Positions 25,311 to 34,503 of a DNA stretch of 64,000 nt are shown piece after piece (positions within the stretch are counted from its first letter, which is position 1; every line of letters starts with the position of its first letter). Under the pieces are notes generated by a model. The model had not been told where the DNA came from, did no database searches, and saw nothing but the letters and a program-made list of their open reading frames with translations. Origin of the DNA: an uncultured Dokdonia sp. (GTDB taxonomy: Bacteria; Bacteroidota; Bacteroidia; Flavobacteriales; Flavobacteriaceae); assembly GCF_947496725.1 (NCBI RefSeq), contig NZ_CANMDS010000001.1, forward strand, positions 186,001 through 250,000, in the 5' to 3' direction. The position numbers were made by a program, and so were the translations under genes.

Positions 25311-26519
25311 TTAATTAAGCCTGTAATACCCACATTTGAGATAAGCACCTTCTGGAAAACCTATAGGGTGATCTATGTCGTGGTAGGTTTTATCTTCTAC
25401 ATTAAAGGTTCTATTAGACTTTCTTATATGTGCCTCACATATATCAAAAAAGACCTGAGCCTCCACTCTAGAAGAGCAAGACGCTAGTACCAGTAACCCA
25501 TTTCTCTTAGTGAGCTGCGCTCCCAGTTGTGCCAGTCTTGCATAACTATTTCTAGCAGTAGGCACTTCTCTTGCACTTTTTGCAAAACTAGGTGGGTCTA
25601 TTACCACAATATCAAACTGCTGTTGCTCATCTATAAGTTGCTGTAATCCCACAAAAGCATCTATAGCCATCGTTCTATGTGTACCCTTATGCGGGTTTAA
25701 CTTTCCGTTTTGTACGGCCACTTCTAGAGCCTGTGCGCTTATGTCAAGACTCACTACCTCTTTTGCCCCACCAGCAAGCGCGTGTACAGAAAATCCTCCG
25801 GCATAACTAAAAACGTCTAGTACGCTCTTTCCTCTAGAAAGTTCTCCCACACGCTTACGGTTGTTGCGATGATCTAAAAAGTAACCTGTTTTATGACCAT
25901 AAATCACATTTGCCGAAAATTTTACACCGTGCTCCACAAAAGTGACAACGTCGTTTTTAAGTACGCCGTGTATCACCTGTCCATCTGCAAGACCGTAAGT
26001 ATTGCCTTTACCCACGTTACGACTCAACCTCAACACCATAGTCTCAGTATGAGAAACAGCTAATAAATGTGGTAATACCATCTCTAAGTATGGAAACCAG
26101 ATAGCACTATATACTTTTACTACAATCACGCTATCGTACACATCGGCAATGAGCCCAGGAAAACCATCATTCTCACCAAAAAGAAGTCGATAACTATTAG
26201 TATCTGTACGTAAGAGTTTAGCTCTTTTTTTAAAAGCTACTTGAATTTTATCCCTAAAAAATACTTCGTTTGCAGTAGCTGGGGTACTACTTAGTACCTT
26301 AAGACGTATGGGTGAATCTGGATCATAAAGAGCGATACCATACACCTTATCTGCCCTGTTATCAAAAAGAATAGCAAGATCTCCAGCTTGACCTTCCTTA
26401 TTGAGTTTTGCAATACTATTATCAAAAACCCAAGGGTGCCCTTGTTTAACAAGCTTTTCAGCTCTAGCAGTGAGCTTTACAGCAAGACGTTTGGTTTCAA
26501 TTTTAGGTAAATCAATCAT
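25311..26519 (-). CDS. RlmI-family rRNA methyltransferase
   Basis: 402 residues. The N-terminal PUA domain (KLTARAEKLVKQGHPWVFDN) is followed by a class I SAM-dependent methyltransferase domain: LDVFSYAGGFSVHALAGGAK is motif I, VVIDPPSFAKS is motif IV, and LVLASCSSRV carries the family cysteine. This is the RlmI layout, where the enzyme makes m5C at position 1962 of 23S rRNA in E. coli. Specificity here is inferred from the family. It lies just upstream of the GH20 gene and is divergent from the VanX-like gene, with a palindrome copy in the shared promoter region. Confidence 0.9.
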   Translation of the reverse strand: MIDLPKIETKRLAVKLTARAEKLVKQGHPWVFDNSIAKLNKEGQAGDLAILFDNRADKVYGIALYDPDSPIRLKVLSSTPATANEVFFRDKIQVAFKKRAKLLRTDTNSYRLLFGENDGFPGLIADVYDSVIVVKVYSAIWFPYLEMVLPHLLAVSHTETMVLRLSRNVGKGNTYGLADGQVIHGVLKNDVVTFVEHGVKFSANVIYGHKTGYFLDHRNNRKRVGELSRGKSVLDVFSYAGGFSVHALAGGAKEVVSLDISAQALEVAVQNGKLNPHKGTHRTMAIDAFVGLQQLIDEQQQFDIVVIDPPSFAKSAREVPTARNSYARLAQLGAQLTKRNGLLVLASCSSRVEAQVFFDICEAHIRKSNRTFNVEDKTYHDIDHPIGFPEGAYLKCGYYRLN

Positions 26520-26545
26520 TAAGGAGCGTTGTATTATTAAAATTA

Positions 26546-26561
26546 CGCTTTCGCGAAAGCG
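26546..26561. repeat. Dispersed palindrome, exact copy 9
   Basis: CGCTTTCGCGAAAGCG, exact; symmetry extends through TTA and TAA flanks to 22 bases. It lies in the 73-base gap between two divergent genes. Confidence 0.95.
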
Positions 26562-26592
26562 TAAAAAACCAAATTAATCGTAATTTTCCAGT

Positions 26593-27210
26593 ATGAAGAT
26601 ATATCGCACGTTTTTTTTAGTACTATCAGCACTTTTTTTTCTTGCAATGCAAAGCGATCAAGAAAGTCCGCTGGTGAATATAGCCGAATTTGATTCAAAA
26701 TTTTCATATGATGTACGCTATGCTACAGATGATAATTTTCTAGAACAAACCGTTTACGACTGTGTGCAATGTCTCCTTATACCAGAGGTTGCAGAGGCGC
26801 TCGTTGAGGCAAATAATTACTTTTGCGAGTTAGGGTATATGATACAGCTTTATGATTGCTATCGCCCACTCTCTGTACAAAAAAAGATGTGGGAGATTTA
26901 CCCTAACCCTGGCTACGTGGGCAATCCTTACGGTAGTGGGTCTATACACAACCGTGGTGCTGCAATAGATATGACCATTGTAAAGCTGGATGGCACACCG
27001 CTAGATATGGGTAGTGACTATGACTTTTTTGGAAAAGAAGCTCATATAGACCACCCACATAACGATACCATTACGGCAAATAGAAAACAGCTGTGGTCTG
27101 TGATGAAAAAATTTGGCTTTTCACCCATACGTACCGAATGGTGGCACTTTAACTATGACGCAAAAAATTACGGGTTAAAAGTGCTCGACATAGACTTTGA
27201 CTGTGAGTAA
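26593..27210 (+). CDS. D-Ala-D-Ala dipeptidase, VanX/DdpX-like (M15D)
   Basis: 205 residues with a hydrophobic N-terminal export signal (about residues 5-20). The zinc and catalytic residues of M15D peptidases are present: His119 and Asp126 in SIHNRGAAIDMTI, then Glu182 and His185 in EWWHFNYD; Arg91 in DCYRPLS also fits. The enzyme cleaves D-Ala-D-Ala, a product of cell-wall turnover. There is no vanH or vanA partner nearby, so a nutritional or recycling role is more likely than glycopeptide resistance. It converges directly on the DUF5117 protease gene. Confidence 0.93.
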   Translation: MKIYRTFFLVLSALFFLAMQSDQESPLVNIAEFDSKFSYDVRYATDDNFLEQTVYDCVQCLLIPEVAEALVEANNYFCELGYMIQLYDCYRPLSVQKKMWEIYPNPGYVGNPYGSGSIHNRGAAIDMTIVKLDGTPLDMGSDYDFFGKEAHIDHPHNDTITANRKQLWSVMKKFGFSPIRTEWWHFNYDAKNYGLKVLDIDFDCE

Positions 27211-29709
27211 TTATTTTGGATCTAGTAATTGATTTATACGTGCAATTGCATCTTCATAATGGTACTTAGTCATTGTATCTACACTTGCATTGCGTGCTGA
27301 CCTTAATGTCTTTTTAAGTTTTTGTAACTCTCCACGTACTAGGGGTCTTACATCTGATGCGCTTATATCATAACGTAAAGCTCCCTCAAAACCTGGTCTT
27401 CCAGATCTTGATTTTGGCCCTTCATCTGTCATTAAAAATGCCATACGATCTAAGTATGATCGCTGTAAGTTACGACGATAGATATCTACAGAAGCACCTT
27501 TTCTTGTCTCAGACCAGATACCAGACCTCAGGTCTGAAAGCATCTCTAGAGCGCTATAATATTCTGTCTGTGTAGTCTCTGCATCTATTAATCTCCCTAG
27601 TCTATCAAAACTTAAAAGTCTATTTAAGTATCTAGATTGTGTTCTTCTTATTTTTTCTGCATAACCGGCGTGGTCTATATTTTGTAAAATAGCAGGGTCT
27701 ACAAGCCAGGTAGGTGTTTCAAAAAGGTTATTCTGTAACCATTGCATAGATTCCTTTTGTGATGCTTCATCTAGGTGCGTGTACACCACGCCGCCCTGTG
27801 CAGGAGTTTTGATATTTTCATATACGCCACCTACGTTAGTCACCACGTGACCTACAAATCTACTATACACCCCTATGAGTTCTCCATAGAGTTCTTCTAG
27901 GTCTTGGTAATCGTTTGTTTTGCTAGATGTCCACGACGGTAAGTTTTTCGCTACGTAGCGTAGGTTTTTAATACCATATGTACTTGCCTTTACAGGATCA
28001 TTACCTATAGCCTCCGTTTGTGATTGTGGGTCAAAGCTACTAGACTGTCTCCCAAATTTATAGATTGGATCTCCTGCTTTTTCCTGAATCCATTGGTTAA
28101 GGGTTGCTTTCTCCATTAGTGGTGAGGTAGCATCTGGTATCCATCTATAACCCCAGTTTGTAGCATAGTGATCATAAGGTCCCATCTGTCTCACAAAGCG
28201 AATGTTTGTATCTCCTGGCTGTGCGATATAGTTATAACGAGCATAATCCATAAGACTCGCTGCGATACCATTTTTTTGAGTAAATGCCCCATCACGGTAT
28301 GACGCTACATTATATGCATAACTTGCCGCCATATTGTGAGGAAAACCAAGTGCGTGGCCTACCTCGTGAGCTATCACCATACGCATCATCTCCCCTATCT
28401 CCTCTTCTGGAGTATCTAGTGTGCGTGCGCTTGGATTTGCCGCTCCAGTCTCTAGTAAATAACGGTTTCTATAACTTCTTAAGTGATTATGATACCAGAT
28501 AATGTCACTTTCTATAATCTCCCCGCTACGTGGGTCAGACACGCTAGGGCCCACGGCATTACGAGTTGTACTGGCTACGTAACGCACTACAGAGTAACGT
28601 ATATCTTCTGGACTAAACTCTGGATCTTCTTCTTGTGTAGGAGCATCTTTTGCTATAATGGCATTTTTAAAACCTGCTGTTTCAAACGGTTTTTGCCAGT
28701 CCTCTATACCTTGTTTTATATACTCCTTAAGTGACTCTGGCGTACCAGGGTCTAAATAATATACAATAGGTTTTACAGGGTCTACAAGTTCTCCTCGCTT
28801 ATATGCTTCTACATCACTAGGCTCTAGTCTCCAGCGGCGTATGTATGTTTTTTGATCTGCCTTGAGCGCCTCACTACCGTAATCATATTGCTTTACTGTA
28901 AAGAAGCCTACTCTTGGGTCATACAATCTAGGTTGCATAGGTTGCTCTGGCAGTAATATCATAGACTGGTTTACCTGAAGGCTTATACTCTCTGCAGCCC
29001 TCTCTGTAGGTGGCTCTGCCGCATCATATGTAAAGTCTTGTTTTACCTCTATATTTTCTGGAAAACTCTTAACACTGTTTATAAAACTACGATTAGCATC
29101 TAGTTTTTTTACTTTATACTGTTTACGTATACGACCAGATAGTGCACTTATACCCTTTACATCAGACGAGAATAGCTTTGTTACATTAATAACAGCTGCT
29201 GTAGAGTCTTTATCAAAAGTCTTGATATCAAAGGCGTAGAGTGTAGGCTCATAATTATTTACACGTACAGAATTACTTATCGCCTTTGTACTATCTGCTA
29301 CACTGGCATATGATTTAATTTTAATAAGTATTTTATCTTGAAAACGCTCCCACTGCACTACTTGCTCATTGGTCTTTGAGCCAGCATTTATATAACCTCC
29401 TCCTAATCCATTAGGAATTTGAGCAATACGGGTTACCCACAGCATATCTTTATTAAGCTGTGAGAAAGGAATCTCATAAAAGAACTCATCCTTAACTTTA
29501 TGTACTTGAAATAATCCAGAATCTGTAACCGCTTCTTTTGTGATTACTTTATTGTACGGTTTAAAACCACTCTTATCTGGCTTTTCTTCTGGAGCTTTCT
29601 TCTCAGTCTTATTTTTAGATTTTTTGCGGCGTGTTTTTTTGCCTTGTGCAAAGGAATCTTGTGTTGTAAAAAAAGTAGCTAATAAACAAAGGAGTAGTAT
29701 TCTTTTCAT
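27211..29709 (-). CDS. Zinc-dependent metalloprotease, DUF5117/DUF5118 family
   Basis: 832 residues. Signal peptide (residues 1-22, ending DSFAQG) followed by a lysine-rich stretch to about 47. The N-terminal DUF5118/DUF5117 region (PYNKVITKEAVTDSGLFQVH, EIPFSQLNKDMLWVTRIAQ) leads to the metal site HEVGHALGFPHN at 448-459, an extended HExxHxxGxxH motif with His448, His452 and His458 as ligands and Glu449 as the base. The family is common in Bacteroidota, often secreted, with unknown physiological substrates. Full length. A palindrome copy lies in the gap before its promoter. Confidence 0.93.
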   Translation of the reverse strand: MKRILLLCLLATFFTTQDSFAQGKKTRRKKSKNKTEKKAPEEKPDKSGFKPYNKVITKEAVTDSGLFQVHKVKDEFFYEIPFSQLNKDMLWVTRIAQIPNGLGGGYINAGSKTNEQVVQWERFQDKILIKIKSYASVADSTKAISNSVRVNNYEPTLYAFDIKTFDKDSTAAVINVTKLFSSDVKGISALSGRIRKQYKVKKLDANRSFINSVKSFPENIEVKQDFTYDAAEPPTERAAESISLQVNQSMILLPEQPMQPRLYDPRVGFFTVKQYDYGSEALKADQKTYIRRWRLEPSDVEAYKRGELVDPVKPIVYYLDPGTPESLKEYIKQGIEDWQKPFETAGFKNAIIAKDAPTQEEDPEFSPEDIRYSVVRYVASTTRNAVGPSVSDPRSGEIIESDIIWYHNHLRSYRNRYLLETGAANPSARTLDTPEEEIGEMMRMVIAHEVGHALGFPHNMAASYAYNVASYRDGAFTQKNGIAASLMDYARYNYIAQPGDTNIRFVRQMGPYDHYATNWGYRWIPDATSPLMEKATLNQWIQEKAGDPIYKFGRQSSSFDPQSQTEAIGNDPVKASTYGIKNLRYVAKNLPSWTSSKTNDYQDLEELYGELIGVYSRFVGHVVTNVGGVYENIKTPAQGGVVYTHLDEASQKESMQWLQNNLFETPTWLVDPAILQNIDHAGYAEKIRRTQSRYLNRLLSFDRLGRLIDAETTQTEYYSALEMLSDLRSGIWSETRKGASVDIYRRNLQRSYLDRMAFLMTDEGPKSRSGRPGFEGALRYDISASDVRPLVRGELQKLKKTLRSARNASVDTMTKYHYEDAIARINQLLDPK

Positions 29710-29790
29710 CGATAGTGTATTTCTACTCGAAAATAAGAATTGACTGCTGGGAGTTAATTTAATTTAGATAATATTAACAATTGGGTATTA

Positions 29791-29806
29791 CGCTTTCGCG
29801 AAAGCA
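29791..29806. repeat. Dispersed palindrome, copy 10 (one mismatch)
   Basis: CGCTTTCGCGAAAGCA: the last base differs. It lies in the 105-base gap downstream of the lipoprotein gene at 29815 and upstream of the protease gene. Confidence 0.85.
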
Positions 29807-29814
29807 TAAATATA

Positions 29815-30744
29815 TCATTGCTTTGTAAATCTATAAGTAAACTCTCTCTCGTTATTTCCTAACTGTCCATCCCAGCCCTCATAACCTATCACGATAGTCA
29901 TATCAAATACGGTATCATCTATTAAGTTTACTTGTCCAAAGGACGTATCACTTGGCCCTGTAAGAATATGAAAAGTAGAGTCTCTACAAAAGCCGTTATA
30001 TGATCCATAAATTTTTGGATAAATAGATGTTCCAGCAATAGTTAATTCTAACGCATCTGTATATAATGGCATAGTGCGTACATTAGGCATAGTCGTACTA
30101 GATATTGTAATAAAACCTTGTTTAGGAACTCCATCGGCATCATCTCCACCTATTATTTCATAAAAATAGGTGCCTGTAAAATCTGCATCAGGGATGGGTT
30201 CTATCACATTAATCACATAACGATATGGGGATTTAAAAAAACAAAAATCTGTAAGTATAGAAGCAGAGCCACTATCATTACTATAACTACGACCGTCTGT
30301 TAAGAAAACCTCTAGCCTTACCTCAAACTGATCTCCAGGCTCTATATTATCCAGATCTAAACTATGTGCATTTATCATCTCCTCATAGCTTACCTCAATG
30401 ATATCTCTAGGCAAACCAAAGGGTCCAGCAGTAAAACTCGACGCTTCAATATCTGACAGTATAACCTCTGCTGTACTATCGTTGCCATTAGACAAATCTC
30501 GGTCTATAAACTTCGTGTATACACGCACAAAATCTAATAGAGCTCCGTCTTCTTCATCTTGCTCCTCTACCTCTACCGCAAATGTGCTGGTAAGATCTCC
30601 ATCTACAAAATTCTTTTCTATACGATTGATGTTTCTCAACACAGCACCACGTTCTATTCCCTCAGTAACAACCTCTATCGCTTTTTCATCATCACTACAA
30701 GCTGTTAAAATGCCTACTAAGATTATAAAATATATTTTTTTCAT
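29815..30744 (-). CDS. Hypothetical lipoprotein, second of a tandem paralogous pair
   Basis: 309 residues with signal MKKIYFIILVGILTAC and acidic residues after the cysteine. It shares an ordered set of motifs with its upstream neighbour: IERGAVLRN, VEEQDEEDGALLDFVRVY, FGLPRDIIEVSYEEM, LTDGRSY, YVINVIEPIPDADFTGTY and a C-terminal FTYRFTKQ. The pair therefore arose by duplication. No family name is recognised. Similar proteins are often found near outer-membrane nutrient uptake genes, but none is present here. Probably a surface protein translated from one mRNA with its neighbour (3-base gap). Confidence 0.78.
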   Translation of the reverse strand: MKKIYFIILVGILTACSDDEKAIEVVTEGIERGAVLRNINRIEKNFVDGDLTSTFAVEVEEQDEEDGALLDFVRVYTKFIDRDLSNGNDSTAEVILSDIEASSFTAGPFGLPRDIIEVSYEEMINAHSLDLDNIEPGDQFEVRLEVFLTDGRSYSNDSGSASILTDFCFFKSPYRYVINVIEPIPDADFTGTYFYEIIGGDDADGVPKQGFITISSTTMPNVRTMPLYTDALELTIAGTSIYPKIYGSYNGFCRDSTFHILTGPSDTSFGQVNLIDDTVFDMTIVIGYEGWDGQLGNNEREFTYRFTKQ

Positions 30745-30747
30745 AAT

Positions 30748-31719
30748 TTATTGTTTTGTAAATCTATATCTAGATGGTGCGGTGTTAAATCCACAACCTC
30801 CATCAAAGTTAAGGTAGCCCTCAACAAACCAGAGTTCAAAAACAGTATCATCTACAATATCTGCACTCCCATTTTCTATATCAGGTCCTAGCAAAATAGG
30901 CGCCGTAGAGGTACAATACCCTTCTGGTGAAGACAGCTGGTTTTTACCAAAAACAATCTCATCTCCCACTACATTAAACTCCCATCTTCGTTTTTGCTCT
31001 ATTCCTCTATGATACCTCCAGTGCCAGGCATAAAATTGTCTTGTGGTATTAGACCGCCCTTTTGTAATTTCTACCGTATAGCAATCTACAAAGGTTTCTC
31101 CATCTGGACCGGGTCCATCCATTATAGACTCTACGGCATACACCCCCGTATATGCCGTGTCATCTATGGGTGATACTACATTAATAGTATAAAGAAATGG
31201 GGAACTATAGAACGTATCATAAGCGATTATTATAGAGCTAGAAGTGCCCGTGGTAAAATTTCTACCATCGGTAAGTTTTAAATTAAGCCTGTATATAAAT
31301 TGATCTTTTACAGCAACATCGCTAAGCTGTAAGTCTACAAAGGAAAGTGCCTCTTGAAATGATATATTAAGTTCATATCGAGGTAAACCAAATTCGCCTT
31401 CATAAAAATCTGAAGCCGGTATGACATCATATAATACCTCTTGTGTAGAAAGTGCCTCTGTGACCGAAGTACTACCTATATACTGTATATAAACCTCAAC
31501 CTCATCTAGCAAGTCTCCATCTTCAAGATCTTGCTCTTCAATTACAACGTGAAAATCACTTTGTACATCTGTAATTAAGTAGTCATTATTTATGTACTCC
31601 TGCGTTCTTAAAACAGCCCCTCTTGTAATCTCCTCTGCAATAGTTTCGGTAGAGACGATATCTCCCTCATCACAAGATGTGATAATAATAAGTAATACAA
31701 GTAGTAATAGTTTTTTCAT
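30748..31719 (-). CDS. Hypothetical lipoprotein, first of a tandem paralogous pair
   Basis: 323 residues with signal MKKLLLLVLLIIITSC followed by DEGDIVST. It is a paralogue of the following gene: ITRGAVLRT, IEEQDLEDGDLLDEVEVYI, FGLPRYELNISFQEALS, LTDGRNFT, YTINVVSPIDDTAYTGVYAV and the same C-terminal RYRFTKQ. Identity appears moderate, so the duplication is old. Function unknown; surface exposure is likely. No promoter motif was recognised upstream. Confidence 0.78.
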   Translation of the reverse strand: MKKLLLLVLLIIITSCDEGDIVSTETIAEEITRGAVLRTQEYINNDYLITDVQSDFHVVIEEQDLEDGDLLDEVEVYIQYIGSTSVTEALSTQEVLYDVIPASDFYEGEFGLPRYELNISFQEALSFVDLQLSDVAVKDQFIYRLNLKLTDGRNFTTGTSSSIIIAYDTFYSSPFLYTINVVSPIDDTAYTGVYAVESIMDGPGPDGETFVDCYTVEITKGRSNTTRQFYAWHWRYHRGIEQKRRWEFNVVGDEIVFGKNQLSSPEGYCTSTAPILLGPDIENGSADIVDDTVFELWFVEGYLNFDGGCGFNTAPSRYRFTKQ

Positions 31720-31820
31720 TTAGTAAAGCATTATTTTGATACTATAAAACTAAACGTAAAATATTCATTTATAGGTGCAACCGATAAGAGTTAACCCATT
31801 CTTAAGAAGAATTACCCTCT

Positions 31821-32219
31821 CTACTCTGTAGATGCGCCCAGTCTATTTTTTACATACTCTATTTCTGTCTTACCGTGTGGTTGGGGCTTACCTTCTTCAT
31901 CTAGCCCTACCATAACAATACGTTCTATAGTAATAATAGTCTCTCGTGTCATTTTATTTCTCACCTCACACTTAAGAGTAACAGATGCTGTCCCAAACTT
32001 AGTAGCCTCAAGACCTATCTCAATAATGTCACCTTTTTTTGCGCTTGCGCGAAAATCTATCTCACTCATATACTTTGTGACAGATCGAGGGTTTTCTATC
32101 TGAATTATAGTATATAATGCAGCTTCTTCATCTATCCACTCTAACAACCTTCCTCCAAACAAAGTTCCATTTGGGTTTAAGTCTTCTGGTTTAATCCATT
32201 TGCGTGTGTGAAAATTCAT
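31821..32219 (-). CDS. Acyl-CoA thioesterase, hotdog fold
   Basis: 132 residues, a single hotdog domain of the YciA/BACH type. The motif NPNGTLFGGRLLEWIDEEAA at about 15-34 carries the usual catalytic-site region (N..G..FGG..L.W.D..A), with the strand DFRASAKKGDIIEIG and VTLKCEVRNK following. It hydrolyses acyl-CoA to free acid and CoA; chain length cannot be read. It follows the HAD gene by 38 bases on the same strand. A heavily decayed palindrome-like stretch at 32042-32057 encodes part of RASAK. Confidence 0.9.
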   Translation of the reverse strand: MNFHTRKWIKPEDLNPNGTLFGGRLLEWIDEEAALYTIIQIENPRSVTKYMSEIDFRASAKKGDIIEIGLEATKFGTASVTLKCEVRNKMTRETIITIERIVMVGLDEEGKPQPHGKTEIEYVKNRLGASTE

Positions 32220-32257
32220 AGGTTTTTCTTTTTATATTTTAATCTACTCGTATAAAA

Positions 32258-32947
32258 CTAAGATAAAATGGAACTTAAAGACCTAGCATCTTCAAGACTT
32301 TTAAAACGCTCGTGAGACACTTCTATATCTACCTGCTCGTGAGCCCAAGTAGTATGAAAAGGAATATGCACCGCATAACTACCTACCTCAAGCACTGGCA
32401 ACACATCAGACTTTAAAGAGTTCCCCACCATTAGAAATGAAGTAGGGTCTATATCTAGATGTTTTATAAGCTTTAGATAATTTGCCGGTTGTTTATCAGA
32501 CATTACCTCTATGTGGTGAAAATATTTTGACAGACCAGATTTCTCGAGCTTACGTTCTTGATCTAGTAAATCACCTTTAGTAGCAACTACAAGCTTGTAA
32601 TGCTTTGATAGCTCCTCTAGCACCTCTTCTATATGCGGTAGTAAGGTAACAGGCGCGTTGAGCATATCCTTACCTAGATCTATAATATCGCCTATAATGG
32701 CATTAGAAACTTTTCCATCAGACACCTCTTGCGCACATTCTATTAGTGATAATGTAAAAGGCTTGATACCATAACCATATAGTGCTAGGTTGCGCATCTC
32801 CATTTCAAAAAGACGCTTCTGGCAATTATCGTAGTCTATATAATCACTTAACAGTTCACAAAAAGTATGTTCTGCATCTCTAAAGAAAGTTTCGTTTACC
32901 CATAGAGTATCGTCTGCATCAAAAGCAATAGTCTTTATATTCTTCAT
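32258..32947 (-). CDS. HAD-family hydrolase
   Basis: 229 residues. Motif I is FDADDTLW with Asp10 and Asp12; motif II is the Thr in VVATKGD; Lys and the MVGNSLKSDVLPVLEVGSYAV stretch are motifs III and IV. The cap is a small helical domain at about 15-95. This is the form of YjjG-like nucleotidases or phosphoglycolate-like phosphatases; the substrate is not predictable. It is cytosolic and is upstream of the thioesterase gene, probably on the same transcript. Confidence 0.9.
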   Translation of the reverse strand: MKNIKTIAFDADDTLWVNETFFRDAEHTFCELLSDYIDYDNCQKRLFEMEMRNLALYGYGIKPFTLSLIECAQEVSDGKVSNAIIGDIIDLGKDMLNAPVTLLPHIEEVLEELSKHYKLVVATKGDLLDQERKLEKSGLSKYFHHIEVMSDKQPANYLKLIKHLDIDPTSFLMVGNSLKSDVLPVLEVGSYAVHIPFHTTWAHEQVDIEVSHERFKSLEDARSLSSILS

Positions 32948-33091
32948 TATATTACAATCATCTTAGTGACTATAAAAGTACAGAATACAAGGAGAAAATC
33001 TCCTAAAACTACAATACTAGACTCGCAAAAAACGACGCAATAAACCTTCTTAAATTATGATATTGATAATGACAAATAAAAGCTAGCGCTT

Positions 33092-34393
33092 CTATCCCTT
33101 GTAGTTGTCATCCCAGTCTTTAACCTTAGGATCACCTAGTTTATCTACAGACTTTGCAACTACCATAGATACCGCAGCATCTCCAGTCACATTTACTACT
33201 GTACGACACATATCAAGAGGTCTATCTACCGCAAAAATAAGTGCAAGTCCTGCCTCAGGTATTCCTGCATAACCTAGCACACCCACAAGCATTACCATAC
33301 CCGCACCAGGTACTGCAGCACTACCTATAGAAGCTAGTGTTGCTGTTGCAATAATACCCAGTTGTGTACCCAGTGTAAGATCCATACCAAAAGCTTGTGC
33401 TATAAATACTGCCGCTACTGCTTGATATAAACTGGTACCATCCATATTGATAGTCGCTCCTACAGGTAAGACAAAACTAGCCACCTCTTCCTCTACACCT
33501 AGGTGTTCGGTAACTCGCTCCATTGTTACTGGTAATGTAGCAGCACTAGAACTTGTTGAGAATGCTAATAATTGTGCTGGAGAAATACCATTAAGAAATG
33601 ATGCTGGACTTCTTTTTGTAAAGATGATAACGATGAGCATATAAACACCTATCATACACAATAGACCAAGTACAACCGTAAATGCATACCAGCCCAGGGC
33701 TTTAAAAAGATCTGCATTAGGCGACTCTACCACAAGGGCTGCAAGAAGTGCAAACACACCGTAGGGTGCTGCGAGCATAATGAGATCTACCATTTTAAGT
33801 ATCACTTCATTTACACCATCAAAAAAACTTTTTACCGTCTTACTCTTTTCTTCTGGTATTAAAATAAGCCCTATACCAAAGAACACTGCAAAAAAGATTA
33901 CCTGTAGCATATTACGATTACTAGTCGCTGCCGAAAATATATTTTGTGGTACAAGGTCTTCAAGAGCCTGCAATGGTCCTGTTTCTTTTTGTGCCTTTGC
34001 AGTTTCTTTGTATTTATTTGTGCTATCTGTATAACCATCTACAAGCTCTGTACGCGTCTCGTCTGAGATAGATTTACCAGGAGATACAATATTTACTAAA
34101 ACAAGCCCTATAGACACTGCAATAACCGTAGTGACAACATACGTCCCTATGGTACGTCCTCCCATCTGTGAGAGCTTAGATATATCTTTAAGATCTGACA
34201 CTCCTTTGATGAGTGCGGCAAGTATTAATGGTATTGCAATTAACTTTAAAGAGTTAATAAAGATGGTTCCAAAGGGTTTTATCCAGTCACTTACAAAGTC
34301 TTTTCCCCACTCAAAATTTGTCATAATGAGAGCAAAAACAACTCCTAAAACCATTCCTATTAATATTCTCCAGTGTAACGCAAGTTTTTTCAT
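33092..34393 (-). CDS. Dicarboxylate/amino acid:cation symporter (DAACS family)
   Basis: 433 residues with about eight membrane helices. Family signatures are visible: AFSTSSSAATLPVTMERVTE (the serine-rich hairpin), GATINMDGTSLYQAVAAVFI (substrate and cation site) and GAGMVMLVGVLGYAGIP with DRPLDMCRTVVNVTGDA near the C-terminus. These are the GltP/DctA elements that carry glutamate, aspartate or C4-dicarboxylates with Na+ or H+. The long polar loop around residues 115-145 (TRTELVDGYTDSTNKYKETA) is longer than in GltPh and typical of Bacteroidota members. Single gene. Confidence 0.94.
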   Translation of the reverse strand: MKKLALHWRILIGMVLGVVFALIMTNFEWGKDFVSDWIKPFGTIFINSLKLIAIPLILAALIKGVSDLKDISKLSQMGGRTIGTYVVTTVIAVSIGLVLVNIVSPGKSISDETRTELVDGYTDSTNKYKETAKAQKETGPLQALEDLVPQNIFSAATSNRNMLQVIFFAVFFGIGLILIPEEKSKTVKSFFDGVNEVILKMVDLIMLAAPYGVFALLAALVVESPNADLFKALGWYAFTVVLGLLCMIGVYMLIVIIFTKRSPASFLNGISPAQLLAFSTSSSAATLPVTMERVTEHLGVEEEVASFVLPVGATINMDGTSLYQAVAAVFIAQAFGMDLTLGTQLGIIATATLASIGSAAVPGAGMVMLVGVLGYAGIPEAGLALIFAVDRPLDMCRTVVNVTGDAAVSMVVAKSVDKLGDPKVKDWDDNYKG

Positions 34394-34503
34394 AAAGGTC
34401 TTAATATTTACTAGGCACGACGTAAAGCCACGCTATATCGATATAGTTTATACAAAAGCCTACTTTTTAGTAAGTGAGCTTTTTATTGAATAAATAAATT
34501 ATG

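Noticed and set aside
26593-27210. Glycopeptide resistance by the VanX-like enzyme
   Set aside because: No vanH, vanA or regulator genes lie nearby; a single exported dipeptidase more likely serves wall turnover.
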